A stretch of DNA of 45,116 nt from the NCBI GenBank assembly GCA_964534415.1, contig CAZHOL010000004.1:1-45116 (forward strand). Direction: 5' to 3'. The stretch comes from CAYLNC01 sp964534415. GTDB lineage: Bacteria; Patescibacteriota; Minisyncoccia; Phycocordibacterales; JAACPR01. Under the pieces are notes generated by a model that searched no databases, had not been told where the DNA came from, and was given only the letters and a program-made list of their open reading frames with translations. Both the position numbers and the translations under genes were made by a program. Position 1 is the first letter of the stretch, and every line of letters begins with the position of its first letter. Positions 25,256-31,761 of this stretch are shown one piece after another.

Positions 25256-26362
25256 TTATTTCTGTAGTTTTTTGCTTTTAATCAAGATACGAGTAAAAAG
25301 AGCCTTACCCAGCAATACTGGCCCAACATATTTCTTATGCTGCTCATCAACATATGTCGGCACTCCTTGTATAAAGGCGTCATCATTTTCCCTCTTATCA
25401 TCATATATTCCCAAAATTTCAAATTGATCTGGATTATATTTATCAAGAAAAGTTATAGGAACACCCATAATACCAGCATAGTCTTGCGGTATCTGGGTAA
25501 TTTTTGAAACCTCAATAGCGTTGTAATTATCGTATTTAATGTAATCTTTTGCCAAATATTTTTTATAAAAAATTAGCGGTTCGTGACGTTTTGAGATGTC
25601 GAGATTCGTAAACCAACAAGTATTGCCCATTTTTGCATATTTTTTACCATCTTCACCAATAATAATATTCTTTTGGTCATAGTTATCTGGGACTTGATAA
25701 GATTTGGCTCCATTATTATAACCAAGCCAGCATTTATTATTTTTTATTAATTTAAAGATAAAATTATATTTAATTGCATTTAAGCTACCGATAATTAGAA
25801 ACTTCTTATCATATTCTACTAACTGAGACACATATTCTCTAAACAAAGAAAACGGAGGATTTGTAACAACAATGTCAGCTTGTTTCAACAATTCAATACT
25901 TTCAGGACTTCTGAAATCTCCATCGCCTTCCATTGGCGACCATTCATTATTTTTATTAGCTTTCAACTGTTCTGCAATATCTCTCAAATCAAATGCGCCA
26001 TCTTTATCCAAATCTTTAACTTCATTAATAATAAATTTATTTGCGTTCATCTTTGGTCTTCCTTTTGTTTGTTTCAAAGTTTTATCATTTCCGAAAAGAC
26101 CGAGCTGTGTGTTAGCAATCGGAGATGGTTTGTAACTTGTTGCAATCAAACGTTTTAAACCAAGTGCATTAAAATTTGATGCGAAATATTTGAAAAAGTT
26201 GCTTTCGAAAGGGTCGTCGCAATTACAATAGACGACCTTGCCCTTAAACTGCTCTTTGTAATGCTTCATTTCCTTCTCAATATCAATTAACTGAGTATAG
26301 AACTCGTCTTTTTTGGCTTTATTGGCTTTATGTAGATTACTGTTCTTATTTTTCTCCGCCAT
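25256..26362 (-). CDS. EcoRI-family adenine-specific DNA methyltransferase
   Basis: A 368-residue methyltransferase. 'KANKAKKDEFYTQLIDIEKE' at the N-terminus, 'VVYCNCDDPFESNFFKYF', and the catalytic 'IVVTNPPFSLFREYV' (NPPF, N6-adenine motif IV) resemble the M.EcoRI family as I remember it. An earlier in-frame ATG (26485) would add 41 residues that run through a hairpin, so I start at 26362, at the typical 'MAEKNKNSNLHKANKAKKDEF'-like N-terminus. No EcoRI-like endonuclease is next to it. The nearest nuclease is the DUF262-HNH gene two genes downstream. Between it and the Fic gene are 138 bases with nothing recognised. Confidence 0.88.
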   Translation of the reverse strand: MAEKNKNSNLHKANKAKKDEFYTQLIDIEKEMKHYKEQFKGKVVYCNCDDPFESNFFKYFASNFNALGLKRLIATSYKPSPIANTQLGLFGNDKTLKQTKGRPKMNANKFIINEVKDLDKDGAFDLRDIAEQLKANKNNEWSPMEGDGDFRSPESIELLKQADIVVTNPPFSLFREYVSQLVEYDKKFLIIGSLNAIKYNFIFKLIKNNKCWLGYNNGAKSYQVPDNYDQKNIIIGEDGKKYAKMGNTCWFTNLDISKRHEPLIFYKKYLAKDYIKYDNYNAIEVSKITQIPQDYAGIMGVPITFLDKYNPDQFEILGIYDDKRENDDAFIQGVPTYVDEQHKKYVGPVLLGKALFTRILIKSKKLQK

Positions 26363-26420
26363 ATAATTATCTTCAAGATACCACAAATATTGAAAAATTT
26401 GAAGGGTAGAATATAAAAGC

Positions 26421-26468
26421 GAACAGGACATACGAAATGTCCTGTTCAGGTCTAGTGAAAATATTATA
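26421..26468 (-). promoter_or_regulatory. Promoter and perfect 11-bp inverted repeat in the methyltransferase leader
   Basis: An extended -10 (TGATATAAT, hexamer 26463-26468) faces the methyltransferase gene. About 10 bases later comes GAACAGGACAT, a 5-base loop and ATGTCCTGTTC (26447-26421), a perfect repeat, followed by GCTTTTAT. It lies about 60 bases before the start codon. It could be an attenuator/terminator, or an operator for a control protein. The rest of 26363-26557 shows no gene. Confidence 0.5.
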
Positions 26469-26557
26469 TCACCTCTACTACACACGGCAAACCAGCAACA
26501 ACCTTAACCATAATCCACCATAGTTAAACTTCCCGCAGTAACTTTAACTATAAAAAC

Positions 26558-26780
26558 CTAAAACCCCCTCTCCTCCCCCCCCTCCTTCATCACCACAAAC
26601 TCTATCCCATGCCGCGCGAGCACTGTTTCGGGAGCTTTGTGGACGGCACCGATGCGGTCGGGTTGCAACATTCCGTCGTGAATTGGGAAAGCTTTCTGTG
26701 GATGAAGAAGAATTGCGTAACGAATCGCGTCGGCAATGCGACACCATGGGCCAGAGACAGGCAAAGCCAGGATCGGACCC
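26558..26780 (-). pseudogene. 3' remnant of an MBL-fold (UlaG-like) hydrolase gene
   Basis: About 74 codons read 'ILALPVSGPWCRIADAIRYA', then 'HPQKAFPIHDGML' and 'APETVLARHGIEFVV' to a TAG stop. This is the C-terminal end of metallo-beta-lactamase-fold hydrolases of the UlaG type (the HDGML His is a metal ligand), whose full length is over 200 residues. The N-terminal two thirds, with the HxHxDH motif, are absent. Homology stops about where the terminator of the gene at 26855 begins, so the remnant was probably cut off by insertion or recombination bringing in that cassette. No start codon or promoter of its own is seen. Confidence 0.7.
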
Positions 26781-26782
26781 AT

Positions 26783-26813
26783 AAGAAAAGCCCGGGGTGT
26801 CGTTCCCGGGCTC
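26783..26813 (-). terminator. Intrinsic terminator of the orphan gene at 26855
   Basis: On the minus strand GAGCCCGGG pairs with CCCGGGCTTTT around a short loop, followed by CTT. It separates the orphan cassette from the MBL remnant. Confidence 0.85.
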
Positions 26814-26854
26814 AGACGCGATGTCCAAAGATTCAATTTTTTCGCGAGCTCTGG

Positions 26855-27148
26855 CTATTGAGCCCGCGCCAAACGATTGACGTAGACGCTCACATTTAAT
26901 GCGTTGAACGCAGCGAGAGCATCTTTGACTGCATTGGTAGCTGGATCCAATCTCTCCTGCATATCCCAATTGATGTGAATGACCTGACAAGGTTCACGAG
27001 TTTCTGAATCGAGGCATACACTTTCAACAACCCCAACTGCGGCGCGAATCTGATTTTGCTCAATCAACCTCGCGATCTCATTCTGAACGGCTCCTGCAAT
27101 ATTCGAATCGAAACCATACAATTGTATATGGAAAGATGACGTTTTCAT
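26855..27148 (-). CDS. Orphan 97-residue protein (Shine-Dalgarno-led cassette)
   Basis: A 97-residue soluble protein starting MKTSSFHIQLYGFDSN, with a mixed alpha/beta pattern: a first strand, a helix ('AVQNEIARLIEQ'), strands around 'AAVGVVESVC', then a helix ('ATNAVKDALAAFNAL') and a last strand. Two Cys are near the middle. No family recognised. The start at 27148 is chosen because GAAGGG lies about 7 bases upstream. TTGACT (27223-27228), 15 bases, and TATAGT (27202-27207) form a likely promoter. A dedicated terminator follows. G+C is near 50%, well above the backbone. It adjoins a destroyed MBL gene. Confidence 0.7.
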   Translation of the reverse strand: MKTSSFHIQLYGFDSNIAGAVQNEIARLIEQNQIRAAVGVVESVCLDSETREPCQVIHINWDMQERLDPATNAVKDALAAFNALNVSVYVNRLARAQ

Positions 27149-27255
27149 TCTTACCCTTCTTGTTTGATGTGATGGTATGTGGTGAACAAAGCTAGTCACA
27201 GACTATAGCAAAATCACTCGACAGTCAATTAGCCTTCATTAACCAAAAAATTTTG

Positions 27256-27326
27256 TTGCCCGACAGGGACTCGAACCCCAATTAACGGTTCCAGAAACCG
27301 TCGTCCTACCTTTAGACGATCGGGCA
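27256..27326 (-). tRNA. tRNA-Gln (anticodon CTG)
   Basis: Acceptor arms TGCCCGA/TCGGGCA, anticodon stem ACGGT/ACCGT with loop TTCTGGA (anticodon CTG), and T-loop TTCGAGT are all present. CCA is not encoded in full. Confidence 0.9.
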
Positions 27327-27368
27327 ATGTAAATCTGAATGCGGTTACTTTATCACAGTTTATGCGGT

Positions 27369-27396
27369 TTGACAAAAAGATTTGGTGGAATATAAT
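27369..27396 (+). promoter_or_regulatory. Near-perfect promoter of a short orphan transcript
   Basis: TTGACA (27369-27374), 16 bases, TATAAT (27391-27396). This is the best match to the sigma-70 consensus in the window, yet no gene follows in this direction. Confidence 0.8.
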
Positions 27397-27402
27397 TGTG
27401 GT

Positions 27403-27477
27403 GTTGACTTTGGCATTCTGCGCAAAGCAGGACAGTCCGGCTGAGAAATCCCACCTAATGGTGGGATTTCGTTTTTA
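27403..27477 (+). ncRNA. Putative 75-base small RNA
   Basis: From the expected start near 27403 to the terminator, no frame has a start codon plus Shine-Dalgarno site. A first hairpin (TTCTGC, loop GCAAA, GCAGGA) is followed by GGACAGTCC and then a terminator with arms AAATCCCACC (27446-27455) and GGTGGGATTT (27460-27469) and a GTTTTTA tail. The terminator also lies right after the ROK gene stop on the minus strand and may serve both. I do not recognise a known RNA family. Confidence 0.6.
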
Positions 27478-28284
27478 TTTCCCCTTCATTTTTAAATACG
27501 CAAACCCTCCATAAATTCCGCCGATAGAACCAAGCTCCGCGATTTTCAAATCCGGCAAGGTTGGGTGAACTTTCATCAGAATCGCCAATTTTTTGGAGAT
27601 TCGTTCCGCGCTGAAATCTCGAGACATAGATCCGCCGAGCACTACCACCTCTGGCGACCAATGCAGAATTGAATTGTATACACCGACCGCAGTGTTGGTC
27701 TCGATCACTTCCCAAGCATCGGTTTGTGCCACCTTTTTTGGTGCCATTCCAAATTTTTTCTCTACCGCTGTGCCAGAACATAAATCTTCAAAAGTCGCAC
27801 CTGTCTCGTTATTCAAAATCTGATGTCCAGGTTCGAATCCAAATTTATTATGTTCAAATTCCCCGTTCACGATTTTCACACCACCAATACCAGTACTGAT
27901 TGTCATGTAGACAACATTTTTATAACCACGGCCTGCGCCAGCAACTGCTTCACCCAAACCAACAATCGCTGTATCGTTTTCGATGAGTACCTCGGTATTG
28001 AGTGCCCTCTCCAATTTTTCTTTCAACGGAATTTTTTCCCAGTCGCCGAGATGTGGAGATTTCACAATCATTGAGTGTTGTTCATTCAACACACCCGCAA
28101 TTCCGATCGCCACTGCACGAATTGGTCCACCATTTGCCATTCGCAAAATAGTTTCAATCAGTAATTGAATTCCGTCAGCCGGTCTTTTAGGAGTTGGTTC
28201 AATAATCGGTTCGTCAAATTTCACCAAATCGTCAGATCGAGCGATTCTCATTTGTGTTCCACCAATGTCACATGCAAAGTACAT
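27475..28284 (-). CDS. ROK-family sugar kinase (glucokinase-like)
   Basis: A 269-residue ROK protein. 'YFACDIGGTQMRIA' is the phosphate-1 motif, 'AVAIGIAGVLN' follows, 'VLIENDTAIVGLGEAVAGAGRGYKNVVYMTISTGIGG' holds the catalytic Asp (ENDT) and adenosine region, and 'VVLGGSMSRDF' is the C-terminal motif. The usual Cys-rich zinc motif of ROK proteins ('CGRxGCxExxxS') is reduced here to 'HQILNNETGATFEDLCSGTAVEKKFG'. It phosphorylates glucose or a related hexose in the cytoplasm. As last gene of the four-gene glycoside operon, it would act on the released sugar. TGATATAAT (hexamer 28291-28296) ends exactly 6 bases before the ATG, so it may also be transcribed separately. Confidence 0.9.
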   Translation of the reverse strand: MYFACDIGGTQMRIARSDDLVKFDEPIIEPTPKRPADGIQLLIETILRMANGGPIRAVAIGIAGVLNEQHSMIVKSPHLGDWEKIPLKEKLERALNTEVLIENDTAIVGLGEAVAGAGRGYKNVVYMTISTGIGGVKIVNGEFEHNKFGFEPGHQILNNETGATFEDLCSGTAVEKKFGMAPKKVAQTDAWEVIETNTAVGVYNSILHWSPEVVVLGGSMSRDFSAERISKKLAILMKVHPTLPDLKIAELGSIGGIYGGFAYLKMKGK

Positions 28285-28296
28285 ATAAATATTATA

Positions 28297-29304
28297 TCAC
28301 TTTTTAAAAATCTCTTTTCCAAATTCCCAAAATTCTGGATGTTCATTTTTCTTCATCCAATACCACCACTCTGCTCCCCACAAATATTGTTTTTCAAATC
28401 GCGTATTTTCCGCATACTTCAAAATTTCTCCCATTTTTTTCAAATCCATTCTATCGAGCTGTGTTTCAATTGGAACCTCCGCGACTGATTTAATTAACCA
28501 AGGCTCGAGCGATAATTCAATGAGAAAAGTCTCCTTCTTGCCGAGCAACAACTGCATTAAATTTGCTTTGGCACGATAGAATGCAGATGGCAAAAGAGTT
28601 TTAAATCTTCCTAACTCCGGATTCCAGAAATATAAATAGACCGAAGTTCCAAACGCATCACCCCTCTTGTATGGACCAAACCATGTACCCAAATTTCCGC
28701 TGTCGGTTATCAACACTTTTCTTGAAGGATCCAATTCACGCACCAAAGCAATTTCTTTATCCAAAAATTCTACATCCAAATTTCCACAATGTTCATTCGC
28801 AAAAGCATTCAGGAATGGCTCATTTTCAACTTGCCAATATTTTATGGCATCATATTTTTTGTATCGATTCACCACAATCTCCAAATACTCGAGAACCTCC
28901 TCCTGCCATTGCGAGTCATTAAATCTCTCTGCCCATTCCGGAATGTGACATTCTGGCCATCTAGGCAATCTTCGCCCGACACCAAAAATGACTTCGGCCC
29001 CGCGCTTTTGGGCTTCAATAATTTGGAAGTCCATTTCCTCGAAATTATATTTATCTTTTTCTGGTTCAATAATTGGCCAGTGCGCAGATAGTCGCAAATG
29101 ACGTACCCCGAGATCATCTAGAATCGCGAGATAGACTTCTTTCCAATCCAAATTAATTTCGCGCGCGTACGGAACGTTGAATGACATGCCGTAAATTATT
29201 TTTTCTGGAACACTTTTTTTAGACAAAATCATCATAATCACAATCAAAAGAACAATCGCGCCGATGAAAACTTTCAAAAATGTTTTGAGAATTTTTTTAA
29301 TCAT
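28297..29304 (-). CDS. Membrane-anchored clan GH-A glycoside hydrolase
   Basis: A 335-residue protein with an N-terminal signal anchor (about residues 7-28), so the catalytic part faces outside. A TIM-barrel glycosidase is suggested by 'LGVRHLRLSAHWPIIEPEKDKYNF' (typical first strands of clan A enzymes), the acid/base 'YWQVENEPF' (Asn-Glu-Pro) and a likely nucleophile Glu in 'FLIELSLEPW'. 'LWGAEWWYWMKK' matches the last barrel strand. The exact GH family (5, 39 or another) is not certain. It lies between the transporter and the ROK kinase gene, 3 and 12 bases away. Its substrate is probably a beta-linked glycan or glycoside. Confidence 0.82.
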   Translation of the reverse strand: MIKKILKTFLKVFIGAIVLLIVIMMILSKKSVPEKIIYGMSFNVPYAREINLDWKEVYLAILDDLGVRHLRLSAHWPIIEPEKDKYNFEEMDFQIIEAQKRGAEVIFGVGRRLPRWPECHIPEWAERFNDSQWQEEVLEYLEIVVNRYKKYDAIKYWQVENEPFLNAFANEHCGNLDVEFLDKEIALVRELDPSRKVLITDSGNLGTWFGPYKRGDAFGTSVYLYFWNPELGRFKTLLPSAFYRAKANLMQLLLGKKETFLIELSLEPWLIKSVAEVPIETQLDRMDLKKMGEILKYAENTRFEKQYLWGAEWWYWMKKNEHPEFWEFGKEIFKK

Positions 29305-29307
29305 GTT

Positions 29308-30246
29308 CTATACAAATACAAAAAACAATCCTGCCGCAATTATCGCCGCGGCGATTCCTTTGTGAACAATTTCCAATATTCCGCCATTTTCACCAAAATG
29401 TACATGCGTAATTCGACCGAACAACGCAGAGAAGATAATCAGGAACAAAAATTGCACGCCTCCAATCGCCTGAACTATTGCAACACTTCCCAACTGTACC
29501 GCCTTCAATGTCATGATGCTCGCCAATCCCGCCATCATTTTGATTCCCAAAACATACGCGCTGGCTTTGGGTTTCGATACAACTCTATTTTGAAGCTTTC
29601 TGAAGATTCGGCGACGATACATAGGCAGAGAGATCACCAATAGTGCCGCGACAACCAATCCAATTCGAGTATATAGAAATCCTGAATCAAAATTCGTCAA
29701 ATCAAAAATGTGTTTTGTTAAAGCATAATATGCCGCGAAAGCAAAACCGGACAACAACGTGTGAAGAATTAAAACTTTATCAAATTTGAGATGAGAAACT
29801 AAAACAGTACCGAGGGCTAGCAAGAAAAAACCAATCAGCTTGTCTTCTGAAAAACTATCGTGCAAAAATAGATACTCAAACAAAATTGTTCCAATCGCTG
29901 CGATTGACGTCACAACAGGCACAGCATCGGATGCGTCTGTTTTCGAAAAAGCTTCATACAAATTCACGAGTGCGATGAACATTAAAAACCCAGACAACAA
30001 ACACAGACCGATTAGCACAATGTCTGGCCTCACCAAATTATCAAACGAAGGTATCGCGATTCCACGAGGCAACTTGACCCAATCAAAAAAGAACACGCCG
30101 ACCGAAAGAGACGATAGAATTGAAACATAAAATGCATATGAGAACGGATGCAAAACCGTTTTCGAAGTCACAACGTATTTATCAAGGATCGCAACAACTG
30201 CGTTGATGATTTGTGCACCAATTGCGAGTAGTAACCAGATTTCCAT
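29308..30246 (-). CDS. EamA/DMT-superfamily transporter
   Basis: A 312-residue protein with about ten membrane helices in two EamA-like repeats ('AIGAQIINAVVAILDKYVV', 'SIAAIGTILFEYLFLHDSF', 'MMAGLASIMTLKAVQLGSVAIVQAIGGVQFLFLIIFSALFG' region). The two halves end with the typical glycine-rich helix. DMT transporters move metabolites such as amino acids, nucleotide sugars or sugars. Within this operon (GH1 5 bases upstream, GH-A 3 bases downstream) a sugar or glycoside cargo is plausible, but unproven. Confidence 0.82.
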   Translation of the reverse strand: MEIWLLLAIGAQIINAVVAILDKYVVTSKTVLHPFSYAFYVSILSSLSVGVFFFDWVKLPRGIAIPSFDNLVRPDIVLIGLCLLSGFLMFIALVNLYEAFSKTDASDAVPVVTSIAAIGTILFEYLFLHDSFSEDKLIGFFLLALGTVLVSHLKFDKVLILHTLLSGFAFAAYYALTKHIFDLTNFDSGFLYTRIGLVVAALLVISLPMYRRRIFRKLQNRVVSKPKASAYVLGIKMMAGLASIMTLKAVQLGSVAIVQAIGGVQFLFLIIFSALFGRITHVHFGENGGILEIVHKGIAAAIIAAGLFFVFV

Positions 30247-30250
30247 TCCT

Positions 30251-31411
30251 CTATTCTATCGTTAAAGCGTTGCTTTCACAAATAGTTTTATATACATATG
30301 CAGATTCTCGTGGAATTCTTTTTAAAGTTTTCGGCTCGATGTGCACCATTCCAAATTCTTGAGTGTATCCGGCGGCCCATTCAAAATTGTCAGCGAATGA
30401 CCAATACATAAATCCACGCAAATCCAAGCCTTTTTGTAATGCATTATGTGCCCACAAGACGAGCCCCCTGATGTATTTGGGGCGCATGCTGTCAGCGCGA
30501 TCTGCGATGCCCGCCTCTGTGACGTACACAGGTTTTTTGTATCGCTTGAGGTCGATTAGGACGTGATAGAGGCCACTAGGGTCAAAATCCCAGCCGAAAT
30601 CATTTTTTGGAAGCCCCAGCGAGCGACCGAGATGTGAGTGGAAATAATAATTGAGACCGATGTGATCACATTTTTTGTGCACAGCATTCAAGAATCTGCG
30701 ATTCCAAAACCATCTCATGAATTTCGCTGCGACCCAGTTCCACGGCTTCCAATCCGAAGAAAAATGCATGTTGTTTTTAACGACGCCGAGATTGATTTGC
30801 GGAATTTCTTTTTTGATTTTTGAGTACGCAAGATTGTGCGAACGAATCAAATTTTTGATAACACGCAAAAATGCAAAATAATTTTTCTTGAAGGGTGGCC
30901 ACTGCCCGTTTCTATAACCGTTGCTCGAAAAAACCATCGGTTCGTTCATGGTGTCGAACATATCAGCGTATTCATGCAAATGTTTTGTGACAAATTGTGC
31001 GTAACGCGCGAAAATTTCTGACGACCGTCGATTTGCAAAACCTCCCATGTCAGAAAACCAAACAGGAATTGTGAAATGCCACAATGTCACCATCGATTTC
31101 AAACCTCGCTCGTGCATTGCGGTGAGGACTTTTTTGTAGTGTTCGATTTCGGCGAGATCGAATTTCCCTTCTTCAGGTTCTATGCGAGACCATTCAATAG
31201 AGATTCGGTGGGCGTTGTGCCCGAGCGATTTTGCTAAATCAAAATCCTCTGCATAGCGATTGTAGTGATCTGTCGATTCGCCAGCTGATGGGACTTTACC
31301 TAATCTGGATGCCTCTGCCCAATCATTGTTGTAAATTCCTCCCTCCACCTGATATGAAGCGCTGGCCGCGCCCCATAGAAAATTTTCTGGAAATTTTAGA
31401 ATTTGTTTCAT
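30251..31411 (-). CDS. Glycoside hydrolase family 1 (beta-glucosidase/beta-galactosidase type)
   Basis: A 386-residue GH1 enzyme. 'FPENFLWGAASASYQVEGG' is the classic N-terminal signature, 'DTMNEPMVFSSNGY' has the acid/base Glu, and 'PVYVTEAGIADRADSMR' the nucleophile Glu. The C-terminal 'GFMYWSFADNFEWAAGY' binds sugar. It is shorter than typical 440-480-residue GH1 enzymes. No signal peptide, so cytoplasmic. I use the ATG at 31411, because TGTTATAAT (hexamer 31418-31423) ends exactly 6 bases before it. An ATG at 31639 would add 76 unrelated residues reading antisense through an orphan gene. It is the first gene of a four-gene operon. Confidence 0.94.
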   Translation of the reverse strand: MKQILKFPENFLWGAASASYQVEGGIYNNDWAEASRLGKVPSAGESTDHYNRYAEDFDLAKSLGHNAHRISIEWSRIEPEEGKFDLAEIEHYKKVLTAMHERGLKSMVTLWHFTIPVWFSDMGGFANRRSSEIFARYAQFVTKHLHEYADMFDTMNEPMVFSSNGYRNGQWPPFKKNYFAFLRVIKNLIRSHNLAYSKIKKEIPQINLGVVKNNMHFSSDWKPWNWVAAKFMRWFWNRRFLNAVHKKCDHIGLNYYFHSHLGRSLGLPKNDFGWDFDPSGLYHVLIDLKRYKKPVYVTEAGIADRADSMRPKYIRGLVLWAHNALQKGLDLRGFMYWSFADNFEWAAGYTQEFGMVHIEPKTLKRIPRESAYVYKTICESNALTIE

Positions 31412-31453
31412 GGGAATATTATAACAAAATAAAACTTGCACAAATTTGAGTAA

Positions 31454-31481
31454 TAAAAAAAGCTGCATTAGGGGCAGCTTC
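31454..31481 (-). terminator. Intrinsic terminator of the orphan gene at 31491
   Basis: On the minus strand AAGCTGC and GCAGCTT enclose a 7-base loop and are followed by a run of seven T. Confidence 0.85.
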
Positions 31482-31490
31482 CCATCGTTT

Positions 31491-31685
31491 TCATGCGGTT
31501 CGAGGACGGACAGCCACACAGTCTTGCGGTGGTCTTCCGTCGAACACGAATTCGCAAGGTTGTGTCTCTCCAGTTTTTTGTCTGGACTCGACTTGTTCCA
31601 GCACATCATCGAACCTGGTTCGTTCTCCCGGTCGTGCACAACGTGCGAACAGAGCGGGCCAACGTTTACCGTGCTCGTTAGTCAT
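31491..31685 (-). CDS. Orphan 64-residue protein (Shine-Dalgarno-led cassette)
   Basis: A 64-residue, Arg- and Pro-rich soluble protein ('RWPALFARCARPGERTRFDD', 'VFDGRPPQDCVAV') with two Cys. No family recognised. GAGAGGAAGG lies about 8-12 bases before the ATG, and a terminator follows 10 bases after the TGA stop. G+C is about 58% against about 33-38% in neighbouring genes, so codon use is foreign. It lies alone between pyrG and the glycoside operon. Reality is supported by the Shine-Dalgarno site and terminator, not by homology. Confidence 0.65.
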   Translation of the reverse strand: MTNEHGKRWPALFARCARPGERTRFDDVLEQVESRQKTGETQPCEFVFDGRPPQDCVAVRPRTA

Positions 31686-31761
31686 CTTGAATCACCTTCC
31701 TCTCGTGTTATAAGTTGTTCTCCTTGCAAAACTTTACACAAAGCCCCATAATAATGCAACC

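Noticed and set aside
26544..26990. Long overlapping minus-strand frame through the MBL remnant and the orphan gene
   Set aside because: It runs across a strong terminator in a register that matches neither the MBL homology nor the Shine-Dalgarno-led orphan frame.
27403..27477. RNase P RNA, because of AGGACAGTCCGGC near its middle
   Set aside because: The likeness to the RNase P 5' conserved segment is short, and the transcript is about 75 bases, far too small.
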